A DNA stretch of 8,769 bases from Oscillospiraceae bacterium (GTDB taxonomy: Bacteria; Bacillota; Clostridia; Oscillospirales; Oscillospiraceae), in NCBI GenBank assembly GCA_017438675.1, contig JAFRUW010000075.1, forward strand, positions 1 to 8,769. The letters run 5' to 3'. Position 1 is the first letter of the stretch. The number at the start of each line of letters is the position of its first letter. The position numbers and the translations under genes are program-made. The notes beneath the pieces are model-generated. The model saw nothing but the letters and a program-made list of their open reading frames with translations. It had not been told where the DNA came from and searched no databases. This document shows positions 1 to 6,513 of this stretch, piece after piece.

Positions 1-1169
1 CCTATGACGGTATCGGCGTCTGCCTGAAGCACTTCTGGGGCAACGAGCAGGAGGACAACCGTGACGCTCTGAACAACGTCATCGGCGAGCGTGCAGCCCG
101 TGAGATCTACCTGAAGCAGTTTGAGATCGCTGTCCGTCTGGCACAGCCTCAGACAATGATGAACTGCTACAATGAGAACAACGGCTGGCCCGGTTCCGAT
201 TCCTGGGATTGCAACGAAGACGTACTCCGCGGCGAGTGGGGCTTCAAGGGCTACGTTATGACCGACTGGGGCGGCGGCCAGTCCACCGCATTCGTTGCAA
301 AGCACGGCGGCTGTGACATGGTCATGCCCGGCGGCGACGCAAACGTGATCCTCAGCGGCTACGCAGCATACGATCCCGCAAATCCCGAGGCCGATCTGTA
401 CAACAAGATCTGCCTGGGCGATATCCAGAAGTCCGCTCTGAGAATCCTCCAGGTTGACCTCCTCTCCCAGGATATGGAGAAGATTATGGCTGACCTCGGC
501 GAAGAGTACACTGCAGGTTCCTACTCCGCAAACAACAACGCTCCTCTGGCAACAGGCTACGCACCTGTTGAAAAGAGCGAGGTATCCAATGTGGGTATCG
601 TTGCTGAGAAGGTCACAGCCGACTCCAAGGTCGACAAGACCGTTGAGGCAAAGGTCGTATACAACGGCGAGGCTGACCTCACAACAGTCAGACTGATCGT
701 TAAGTGCGATGTTCCCATCGAATCCGTTGAGGCTCTGGGCGACAACTCCATCGAGTTCAACCCCGCAAACGGCAAGGTCATCGTTTACGCAGCAGACGGT
801 TCCGCAATTGCAGACGAGCTGTTCAAGATCAACTTCAAGATTGACAAGTGGTACAAGAGCGGCGAGTATCCCATCGACCTGTCCCTCATCGAGGCAACAG
901 ACGCTGAAGTTGAAGACGTAGACGCAGTTGTAGTTGACGGCGCGATCATCTTCGACAACACACCGCTTAAGGGCGACGTCGATGACGACGGCATCATCTG
1001 CAACAAGGATCTGATCCTCATTGCACGTTACCTTGTAAAGCTTATCGACTTCAACGAAAAGCAGAAGATAGCCGCGGACTATAACGAAAACGGCGAAATC
1101 AACAACGCTGATCTTATTCTCATCGCAAGACACATTGTCGGCGACTGCCCCCCGGAGTATGCTGAATAA
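1..1169 (+). CDS. GH3 glycoside hydrolase with cohesin-like and dockerin modules (5' partial)
   Basis: The frame is open from base 3 (388 codons visible); the start lies outside the window. The first part is the family 3 glycosidase TIM barrel: KHFWGNEQEDNR matches the substrate-binding KH motif, MNCYNENNG follows, and LRGEWGFKGYVMTDWGG holds the likely nucleophile Asp at 264-266. GH3 enzymes are retaining, typically beta-glucosidases or xylosidases. The usual C-terminal alpha/beta domain is not downstream: about 100 codons after the nucleophile the chain enters a cohesin-like beta module (about 591-954), then a dockerin (about 966-1163) with two calcium-loop repeats, GDVDDDGIICNKD and ADYNENGEINNAD, each followed by a helix with LILIAR. 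By analogy with permuted Ruminococcus beta-glucosidases, the missing GH3 domain may lie upstream; this is inference. The dockerin implies binding to a cohesin on a scaffold or cell surface. Family assignment is firm; substrate is unknown. Confidence 0.9.
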   Translation, partial: YDGIGVCLKHFWGNEQEDNRDALNNVIGERAAREIYLKQFEIAVRLAQPQTMMNCYNENNGWPGSDSWDCNEDVLRGEWGFKGYVMTDWGGGQSTAFVAKHGGCDMVMPGGDANVILSGYAAYDPANPEADLYNKICLGDIQKSALRILQVDLLSQDMEKIMADLGEEYTAGSYSANNNAPLATGYAPVEKSEVSNVGIVAEKVTADSKVDKTVEAKVVYNGEADLTTVRLIVKCDVPIESVEALGDNSIEFNPANGKVIVYAADGSAIADELFKINFKIDKWYKSGEYPIDLSLIEATDAEVEDVDAVVVDGAIIFDNTPLKGDVDDDGIICNKDLILIARYLVKLIDFNEKQKIAADYNENGEINNADLILIARHIVGDCPPEYAE

Positions 1170-1212
1170 GCATCCGGCAGTTAAATAAAAACCAAGTTTA
1201 ATACCGAATCCC

Positions 1213-1249
1213 AGACTCCGGCTGTAGAAATACAGCCGGGGTCTTTTTT
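1213..1249 (+). terminator. Intrinsic terminator after the GH3 gene
   Basis: A 14-bp stem with a single G-T wobble pair (arms 1213-1226 and 1231-1244) closes a GAAA tetraloop at 1227-1230 and runs into a T tract ending at 1249. It lies 44 bp after the GH3 stop and separates that gene from the promoter of the next one. Confidence 0.92.
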
Positions 1250-1295
1250 GCTGAATGTTTTATGCGCCGCCAGCGGGTTTTTGTAAAACACAGTC

Positions 1296-1324
1296 TTGAT
1301 GATCAAAGGAAATGGTGCTATAAT
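1296..1324 (+). promoter_or_regulatory. SigA-type promoter of the small dockerin protein
   Basis: TTGATG at 1296-1301, a 17-bp spacer, and a perfect TATAAT at 1319-1324 preceded by TG at 1316-1317 (extended -10). The predicted start near 1331 gives a leader of about 100 nt. The leader holds one short imperfect hairpin (about 1357-1379) and no riboswitch that I recognise. Confidence 0.82.
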
Positions 1325-1429
1325 ACTTATTGTGCTCGATCCAATGGTTTTTCCCAATCGGTTTTCGTAACGGATTGCGGAAAAGCAGGGGCCGCGATTA
1401 ATATGTTTTGCAAAGAAGGAGAATGAACA

Positions 1430-2119
1430 ATGAAAAAGCTTTTGGCAATGCTGCTGGCTGTTATTATGGTTGCCGCGATGACAGCCCTTCCTGTCACCGC
1501 TCTTGCCGATGACGAGCCTGCACCTGTTGGAGAGGAACCTGTCCCCGCTGAGGAATTGCCTGTAACGGTCGAGTGTGATTCCGTAACGGTTGACAACGAC
1601 AGCGGAAAAGATGTGTCCGTAAACCTCAGGTACACCGGCACGGAACTCATATCCTCATTCAGGTTCAAAGTGAACTGCGATGTCCCGTTAAAGGATGTTT
1701 ACAGCGATCTTAATGTTCAGTTCAATCCCGAGGAGGGTCTGGTAATTATCTGGGCGGACGACGGCGCGTCATTCGGAGCGTGCACGCTTTGTTCCATGGT
1801 TTTCGAGATCACCGGCCTCTACGAGAAGGGCACATATCCCATCGGGATCGAGCTGGTTGACGTTACTGCCGCCTCCGCACTGCCGACAACGCTTAAAGCT
1901 TCTGACGGCGAGCTTATTATCAACAAGGATCCCCTCATGGGCGATGTGGATTTCGACGGCGACGTTGACAACACCGACCTTATCCGCGTGGCGCGCTTTA
2001 TCGTAAAGATGGTGGAGTTTACTCCCAGACAGGTTTATGTTGGCGATATGGATCACAGCGGCGAGATCACCAATTCCGACCTTATTACCATTGCGAGGAT
2101 CATTGTCGGCCTTGCATGA
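1430..2119 (+). CDS. Small secreted cohesin-like plus dockerin protein
   Basis: A 229-residue exported protein. AAGGAG at 1416-1421 sits 8 bp before the ATG. Residues 1-26 form a clear signal peptide (MKKLLAMLLAVIM... ending A-L-A, cleavage likely before DDEP). A short acidic Pro/Glu linker leads to a cohesin-like beta module (about 45-165), then a dockerin (about 171-229) with calcium loops GDVDFDGDVDNTD and GDMDHSGEITNSD. Both modules are clearly related to the tail of the GH3 enzyme upstream: VNCDVPLKDV versus VKCDVPIESV, then QFNPEEG versus EFNPANG, and GTYPIGIELVDVTAA versus GEYPIDLSLIEATDA. There is no catalytic domain. It could be an adaptor-like scaffold component (a cohesin and dockerin in one chain) or a decoy/spacer protein; the sequence does not decide. 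It has its own promoter and terminator. Confidence 0.88.
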   Translation: MKKLLAMLLAVIMVAAMTALPVTALADDEPAPVGEEPVPAEELPVTVECDSVTVDNDSGKDVSVNLRYTGTELISSFRFKVNCDVPLKDVYSDLNVQFNPEEGLVIIWADDGASFGACTLCSMVFEITGLYEKGTYPIGIELVDVTAASALPTTLKASDGELIINKDPLMGDVDFDGDVDNTDLIRVARFIVKMVEFTPRQVYVGDMDHSGEITNSDLITIARIIVGLA

Positions 2120-2146
2120 CAGGCGGCAAATCAGACAGTGTGACAT

Positions 2147-2179
2147 AAAAAAGAGGCAGCAAAAAGCTGCCTCTTTTTT
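2147..2179. terminator. Bidirectional terminator between convergent genes
   Basis: A perfect inverted repeat: six A, GAGGCAGC, five-base loop AAAAA (2161-2165), then GCTGCCTC and a T run. The A and T runs on both sides let it work on either strand. It serves the dockerin protein gene (ends 2119) on plus and the methyltransferase gene (ends 2182) on minus. Confidence 0.92.
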
Positions 2180-2181
2180 TG

Positions 2182-2637
2182 TCAGTTATTCTTTTCGAGT
2201 TCAAGAAGGAATCGTTTCATGTCCAAACCGTATGCGTATCCGCCCGGGCCGCCGGACGCCACTACCCTGTGACATGGAATAAGGATGGGCAGGGGATTGG
2301 AGTGCATTGCGCCGCCCACCGCCCGGTATGCTTTGGGATGACCGCAGAGAACCGCAAGCTCACCGTAGGTGACAGTTTCACCGTAGGGCACTGAGCGCAG
2401 CGCTTCCCACACGGCTGTCTGAAACGGGGTGCCGGAGGGCTTTACGGGCAGGGCAAAGGATTTGCGTAATCCGGACAGATATTCCGTGATCTGACGCTCC
2501 GCAGCGGCAAAAACCTCCCGGGAGCAGTTATTTACCGAAGGAGCCGATCCTCCGGTAAAGATCCTCAGTGAGGTGAGAAACGTTCCGTCACCCGTCAGAA
2601 GGATGATGCCGATGGGGGAGCGGAAGGAGTATTCCAT
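2182..2637 (-). CDS. ogt: Methylated-DNA--[protein]-cysteine S-methyltransferase
   Basis: A 151-residue suicide DNA-repair protein that moves the methyl group from O6-methylguanine (and O4-methylthymine) to its own cysteine. The active-site motif PCHRVV is at residues 121-126 with acceptor Cys122. The preceding helix-turn-helix region is typical (FQTAVWEALRSVPYGETVTYGELA, with RAVGGAM at 105-111 holding the base-flipping Arg), as is the C-terminal KRFLLELE. Length fits the compact Ogt class, with no Ada-type regulatory domain. The ATG lies 1 bp after the ybaB stop and has no good SD of its own, so translation is probably coupled to ybaB. It is the last gene of the dnaX-ybaB unit. The symbol is by family; orthology to E. 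coli ogt is not proved. Confidence 0.93.
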   Translation of the reverse strand: MEYSFRSPIGIILLTGDGTFLTSLRIFTGGSAPSVNNCSREVFAAAERQITEYLSGLRKSFALPVKPSGTPFQTAVWEALRSVPYGETVTYGELAVLCGHPKAYRAVGGAMHSNPLPILIPCHRVVASGGPGGYAYGLDMKRFLLELEKNN

Positions 2638-2638
2638 A

Positions 2639-2992
2639 TCAGAAGTTGAAGTTGAGACCGCCCAGATTGCCGGTTATGCTGGTCATACCCTGGCTCATGG
2701 CAGTTTCCGCCTTGCGGAGCGCCTCGTTCACAGCGGCCACGATCATGTCGCTGAGCATTTCCACATCCTCGGGATCAACGGCCTCGGGGTTGATATCCAG
2801 GCTCAGAAGCTCACGCTTGCCGTTGACTGAGGCCTTGACCATGCCGCCGCCTGCGGAGGACGTAAATGTCTGGGATTCGATCTCTTCCTGTGCCTTCAGC
2901 ATGTCCTGCTGCATTTTCTGTGCCTGACGGATCATGTTCATATTCATTCCGCCGCCGAAAGAATTGTTGCCTTTAAAACCGCCTTTTGCCAT
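2639..2992 (-). CDS. ybaB: YbaB/EbfC family nucleoid-associated protein
   Basis: A 117-residue DNA-binding protein of the YbaB/EbfC family, a dimer thought to shape the nucleoid and linked to recombination and replication. A Gly/Asn/Met-rich N-terminus is followed by the conserved helix IRQAQKMQQDMLKAQEEIE, then TFTSSAGGGMVKASVNGKRELLSLDINPEAV, and a C-terminal helix (DMIVAAVNEALRKAE). AAGGA (3007-3003) lies 10 bp upstream of the ATG. It starts 42 bp after dnaX, the order found in most Bacteria. The family usually has recR next; here an ogt-type gene takes that place. Confidence 0.93.
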   Translation of the reverse strand: MAKGGFKGNNSFGGGMNMNMIRQAQKMQQDMLKAQEEIESQTFTSSAGGGMVKASVNGKRELLSLDINPEAVDPEDVEMLSDMIVAAVNEALRKAETAMSQGMTSITGNLGGLNFNF

Positions 2993-3034
2993 TATAACGC
3001 ATTCCTTTCATTAAAAGATGTATGATGTATATGG

Positions 3035-4633
3035 TCATTCGAATTTGATGTTTCCGAATTTTCTCAGGTTGTCAAGCTTGTCGGTTCCCGGTGCGTCGGA
3101 TGCTTTATCCGTTATTGTAACCCGGGTCTGAACGCCCATGACCTTTGTGGCCGCCGCTTCCAGCATGGAGAGATTGTCGGGGCGGTTGAGAAGGATATAT
3201 ACAAAGCCGGGACCGGTGTTTACGGTTATCTGCCCGTCACCGAATATGGGGGTAAAGCCGTTTAAGAGGCCTGCCTTTGCGGGATCGATCTCGCCCAGTA
3301 TTTGCCTCCATTTAACGTCATTGCCGGTGCTTTCGGGAGATGTGTCTTCCAAAGCGGGTTCTTCATCTGCCTCGGGAGAGGGAGCTTCCTCCGGTTCCTC
3401 AATGTCGGGTTCGCAAACCACTTCGTCCGGCTCAACATCCTCGATAGCTTCCGGTTCGGAAAGCTTCTCCGCGGGGGCGGGCGCCGCTGCGACAACACCG
3501 TTTGCGATCCTGTCCTCAAGGACGGATATACGGGCGGCAAGAGCCTCCGTATCGGTAAACAGGTTCTCGTTAGTGAGCCGGATAAGACACAGCTCAGCGG
3601 ATGTGCGGCGATCCGGGGAACGGTCAAGCTCCGTAAGGGCGGTCTGGAGGGTTTTCATACACCAGACAAGTTTCTCCGTCGGTATCCTGTAGCCTCGCAG
3701 CATGCTTAACGGGAACGTGCCGCTTATAAGCGATTCGCCGCTCTTTGACGCCATGCGCATCACCATGATGTCCCTCATCATGGAGGACAGCTCGTTTAAC
3801 ACGCCGCCGGGGTCTTTGCCGGCCATGTAGAGCCCGTCAAGTATCTCAAGAGCCGAGGAGGTATCGCGCTTTTCAACGCATTTCAGAAGCTTTGAGGTCT
3901 CCTCCGCGCCGGAAAGGCCGATGCAGGATATGACCTGGGCCTCGTCTATGCGCTGTGCGGAGCGGCACTGATCCATAAGGGAAAGGCCGTCGCGCATGGA
4001 GCCGTCCGCCAGCCGGGCGAGCATCATGGAGGCTTCCTTCGTAAGGTCAATGCCTTCCTGTTCCGCCACGTAGTCCAGTCTTTGTGAGATATCCTCCGCC
4101 GTGATGCGTTTAAAGGAGAAGCGCTGGCATCTGGACAGGATGGTTGCGGGTACCTTGTGAAGCTCGGTGGTGGCGAGGATGAATATCAGGTGCTCGGGAG
4201 GCTCCTCGAGAATTTTCAGCAGAGCGTTGAAGGCGGCGGTGGAGAGCATGTGGACCTCGTCCACGATATAAACCCTCTTTTTGACCTCCGAAGGGGTATA
4301 GACCGCCTCGTCCCTGATGGCGCGGATGTTCTCCACACCGTTGTTGGAGGCCGCGTCCAACTCCACAACGTCGAGAATGGAGCCGGTGTTGATGCCTAAG
4401 CATGAAGGGCAGGCATTGCAGGGGTTGCCGTCCACCGGGTGATGACAGTTCACCGCCTTGGAAAGGATCTTGGCGCAGGTGGTCTTGCCGGTGCCGCGGG
4501 TACCTACAAAAAGATAGGCGTGGGACAGACGGCCCATAAGCACCTGATTCCTCAGGGTGCTTGTTATATGCTCCTGACCGATGACATCGTCAAAGGTACC
4601 GGGACGGTATTTTCTGTAAAGCGCCTTGTACAT
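3035..4633 (-). CDS. dnaX: DNA polymerase III subunit gamma/tau
   Basis: A 532-residue AAA+ clamp-loader subunit that uses ATP to place the beta clamp on primed DNA. Motifs in order: YRKYRP at the N-terminus; Walker A GTRGTGKT (residues 44-51); a zinc-binding Cys cluster (Cys63, 72, 75, 78); Walker B IVDEVH (123-128); sensor 1 ATTE (154-157); the SRC arginine-finger motif (167-169). An acidic, Pro/Glu-rich linker (about 383-438) leads to a tau-like C-terminal domain that starts near DVKWRQIL and ends at 532. AGGAGGT (4647-4641) is 7 bp before the ATG. I see no A-AAA-AAG slippery heptamer in frame, so a programmed gamma frameshift of the E. coli kind is not indicated. It lies about 80 bp downstream of the SRP RNA and may be partly cotranscribed with it. 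Confidence 0.97.
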   Translation of the reverse strand: MYKALYRKYRPGTFDDVIGQEHITSTLRNQVLMGRLSHAYLFVGTRGTGKTTCAKILSKAVNCHHPVDGNPCNACPSCLGINTGSILDVVELDAASNNGVENIRAIRDEAVYTPSEVKKRVYIVDEVHMLSTAAFNALLKILEEPPEHLIFILATTELHKVPATILSRCQRFSFKRITAEDISQRLDYVAEQEGIDLTKEASMMLARLADGSMRDGLSLMDQCRSAQRIDEAQVISCIGLSGAEETSKLLKCVEKRDTSSALEILDGLYMAGKDPGGVLNELSSMMRDIMVMRMASKSGESLISGTFPLSMLRGYRIPTEKLVWCMKTLQTALTELDRSPDRRTSAELCLIRLTNENLFTDTEALAARISVLEDRIANGVVAAAPAPAEKLSEPEAIEDVEPDEVVCEPDIEEPEEAPSPEADEEPALEDTSPESTGNDVKWRQILGEIDPAKAGLLNGFTPIFGDGQITVNTGPGFVYILLNRPDNLSMLEAAATKVMGVQTRVTITDKASDAPGTDKLDNLRKFGNIKFE

Positions 4634-4717
4634 GTCTCACACCTCCTGTCTGCAAATGAAAAATCCAGGTATAATCTGATATCTCTTAAAGGGATTTTCA
4701 GATAACCCCTTAATACA

Positions 4718-5030
4718 AATACCGCGCTGCGTGGCAAGACCGCACACCCACCTTTGATAATTATGATATACCCGTTACGGAGACATCAGACTCCGGACCG
4801 GCTGCCTCGCGGCACACGCGAAGTTCTGCTTAATGCTGCTCGGTTCCCCGCCTGACATGGTTCACAGTTTCACGTTGCGCAAGACCGGTCCTTCATCGCC
4901 TTTTGCCTGCGGCTGACAATACATCACAAAACCTGGGGTGGGGATTCATCCCTGCTGTAGCGGATTGCAGGTACAGGGCACCGCTAACTCCCCGAATAGT
5001 GCGGCCTTGCCCCGCAGCGCGGTTCAAAGC
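4718..5030 (-). ncRNA. ffs: Signal recognition particle RNA, large bacterial type
   Basis: A roughly 310-nt RNA read leftward. It is the SRP scaffold that binds Ffh and targets membrane and secreted proteins. Three features support it. (a) The ends pair: 5022-4999 and 4745-4722 form a 24-bp helix with only two mismatched positions, the long helix 5. (b) The Alu-domain hallmark GCAATCCGCTACAGCAGGG lies on the minus strand at about 4978-4950. (c) The S-domain apex, CATGTCAGG then CGG-GGAA-CCG then AGCAGCATTAAG, has its GNRA loop at 4847-4844. The Alu domain makes it the Bacillus/Clostridia form. Synteny with dnaX is the same as for scr in Bacillus. The 5' end is set from the promoter; the 3' end is uncertain by several bases because no strong terminator follows. 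Confidence 0.93.
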
Positions 5031-5036
5031 CCAACC

Positions 5037-5065
5037 ATTATAACACATCGGATTGTTATTTTCAA
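5037..5065 (-). promoter_or_regulatory. SigA-type promoter of the SRP RNA
   Basis: On the minus strand: TTGAAA (5065-5060), a 17-bp spacer, and a perfect TATAAT (5042-5037) with a TG one base upstream. Predicted start near 5030, where the RNA's 5' strand begins. Such a strong promoter suits an abundant stable RNA, and read-through could also feed dnaX. Confidence 0.88.
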
Positions 5066-5236
5066 TACCAAATAATGCCCCATTCCAGAATCCGCGCCTT
5101 GCGGGATCAAAATGCGGACAACTCGGAATTTTTATCGGATGATTTTATAGAAAAACCGAAATTATGCCGATAATACGAAAGATATTTATGTGTTTGTTCC
5201 GCGGCAAAATTTTTAAGGAGCAGTACAATCAAATAA
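5066..5236. other. Divergent intergenic stretch between ffs and the recombinase
   Basis: AT-rich and non-coding. It separates the minus-strand housekeeping block from the plus-strand recombinase. The only structures seen are a 7-bp inverted repeat, TTATCGG (5132-5138) with CCGATAA (5167-5173), and a small GC hairpin near 5090-5106. Neither has a T tract or a function that I can name. Confidence 0.5.
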
Positions 5237-5265
5237 TTGTGCAATCCCCGGAAATGGTGTATAAT
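5237..5265 (+). promoter_or_regulatory. Probable promoter of the tyrosine recombinase
   Basis: TTGTGC (5237-5242), a 17-bp spacer, and a perfect TATAAT (5260-5265). The -35 is poor, so expression may be low or need an activator. The leader is about 100 nt. ACAAT/ATTGT dyads lie around the -35 (5226-5240) and in the leader (TTATTGT 5303-5309 with ACAATAA 5327-5333) and could be regulator sites. Confidence 0.65.
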
Positions 5266-5369
5266 GGAAAATATTATTCCTGAAAGGAGACACTGATTCG
5301 TTTTATTGTTTCGTTTGTACCATTACACAATAACCGATAGGGAATTTAAATGAACAGGAGGTATAAAAA

Positions 5370-6209
5370 ATGGGGCAAAGATTCTTAAACGAAGCGGTTT
5401 TTAAAGACTACGAAAACAGTCTGATCAATGAAGAGAAAAGCAAAGTCACCGTGGAAAAATACCTGAGGGACATCCGGCACTTTTTCAGGTACGCCGACTG
5501 CAGGGAGATGAGCAAGGAACTGGTGATCGATTACAAAAGGAAGCTCATCGAAGACGGTTATGCGGTCCGGAGCGTCAATTCCATGCTGGCAAGCCTGAAC
5601 AGCCTGTTCCGGTTTATGGGTTGGACGGATCTGAGCGTGAGAAGCCTAAAAACCCAGCGAAAAATCTATTGCCCCGAAAGCAGGGAACTGACCAAAAGCG
5701 AATACCTGAGACTGCTTGACGCGTCAAAGGGGAAGGAGAGGATTCACCTCATACTCCAGACCATAGGGAGCACGGGGATCAGGATCTCGGAACTCAAGTA
5801 TTTCACCGTTGAATCCGTCAGGACCGGGGAGATCACGGTTACGGCAAAGGGGAAAAACAGGTCAATACTCATTCCCTCAAAGCTGAAAAAGATGCTTCTG
5901 GATTTCGCCAGGGATCACGGGATCGAAAAAGGAGTACTGTTCCGTACCCGAAGCGGACAGCCGATGAACAGAAGCAACATCTGGACCGAAATGAAAAACC
6001 TGTGCAAAGCGGCAAAGGTGGAGCCGGGAAAAGTCTTCCCTCACAATCTAAGAAAATTGTTCGCCAGAACATTTTATAAGATAGAAAAGGACATAGCAAA
6101 ATTGGCAGATCTTCTGGGGCACAGCAGTATTAATACAACGCGAATCTATATCGTTTCCACAGGTCTGGAGCACCGAAGGAAAATCGAACGATTGGGATTG
6201 CTTGAATAG
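5370..6209 (+). CDS. Tyrosine site-specific recombinase (candidate invertase)
   Basis: A 279-residue recombinase of the lambda-integrase/XerC-D superfamily. It cuts and rejoins DNA through a covalent phosphotyrosine. Residues about 9-90 are a SAM-like core-binding domain. The catalytic domain follows with every key residue present: Arg138 (TGIRISEL), Lys162 (KGKNR), His225 and Arg228 (HNLRKLF), His251 (LGHSS) and the nucleophile Tyr260 (TRIYI). The compact size, without the N-terminal arm-binding domain of phage integrases, fits Xer-like proteins and the invertases of phase-variable loci. AGGAGGT (5356-5362) is 7 bp before the ATG. The gene ends 175 bp before a pair of perfect inverted repeats built like recombinase sites, so its likely job is to flip that segment. 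The alternative is a remnant of an integrative element, but no other element genes are seen in the window. Confidence 0.93.
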   Translation: MGQRFLNEAVFKDYENSLINEEKSKVTVEKYLRDIRHFFRYADCREMSKELVIDYKRKLIEDGYAVRSVNSMLASLNSLFRFMGWTDLSVRSLKTQRKIYCPESRELTKSEYLRLLDASKGKERIHLILQTIGSTGIRISELKYFTVESVRTGEITVTAKGKNRSILIPSKLKKMLLDFARDHGIEKGVLFRTRSGQPMNRSNIWTEMKNLCKAAKVEPGKVFPHNLRKLFARTFYKIEKDIAKLADLLGHSSINTTRIYIVSTGLEHRRKIERLGLLE

Positions 6210-6384
6210 ATCGTACAGATATTCCGGGGTGATTTTTTTTAAATTCGGAAGGGATTACGGATCACGGTCTGTTCATCAGACGCCGGTGTAATTCACCGAT
6301 CAAAGAAAAAACCTCCGAAGTGAGGCGGTCATTCGGCATCACAACAGAGGGCTGTACGATTTTTATTTAAATTTAAATACAATC
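6210..6384. other. Non-coding spacer with stacked small hairpins
   Basis: This lies between the recombinase stop and the left inverted repeat. It holds a 9-bp inverted pair, ATCGTACAG (6210-6218) with CTGTACGAT (6352-6360), enclosing hairpins GTCTG/CAGAC (6267-6281) and CGGTG/CACCG (6284-6298). No coding potential is seen. It may form a folded RNA or hold accessory protein sites; function unknown. Confidence 0.45.
6302..6325 (-). terminator. Weak minus-strand terminator candidate
   Basis: Read leftward, CCTC (6325-6322), a 6-base loop and GAGG (6315-6312) are followed directly by six T (6311-6306), then CTTT. The 4-bp stem is short. If active, it would stop the leftward transcript from the promoter inside the invertible segment before it ran antisense into the recombinase gene. 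Confidence 0.35.
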
Positions 6385-6408
6385 ACTACATAATTATTAT
6401 TATGTAGT
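6385..6408 (+). repeat. Left inverted repeat (IRL), recombinase-type site
   Basis: Arms ACTACATAA (6385-6393) and TTATGTAGT (6400-6408) are perfect inverse complements around the 6-bp centre TTATTA (6394-6399). All 24 bases equal the reverse complement of the right repeat. Arms and centre of this size are what tyrosine recombinases use, two protomers per site with a strand-exchange spacer. Confidence 0.85.
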
Positions 6409-6484
6409 TAAACGGCCTGAAATCACATGACTGCAAAAACGCTGTTAAAACGGTCATTATTGCAATCGATATATATTTATTCTT

Positions 6485-6513
6485 ATTGTAGCCTATCATT
6501 CATGGTTTGTCAA
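6485..6513 (-). promoter_or_regulatory. Strong promoter inside the invertible segment
   Basis: On the minus strand: perfect TTGACA (6513-6508), a 17-bp spacer, and TACAAT (6490-6485, 5 of 6). It is among the closest to consensus in the window. The predicted start near 6478 sends transcription left through IRL into a gene-free stretch. After inversion the start would lie near 6826 and drive the AP2-domain gene. Confidence 0.8.

Noticed and set aside
3138..3709. Long plus-strand frames opposite dnaX
   Set aside because: They are shadows of the dnaX reading frame with repetitive Ser/Ala composition and no start signals.
4270..4295. Possible dnaX programmed frameshift site (C-AAA-AAG on the minus strand)
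   Set aside because: It is not the A-AAA-AAG heptamer, and it lies in the AAA+ core just before Walker B, far upstream of where a gamma product would end.
5350..5388. A 12-residue frame starting at ATG 5350 that overlaps the recombinase start
   Set aside because: Its SD is weak, it overlaps the strong SD of the recombinase, and nothing suggests a leader-peptide mechanism.
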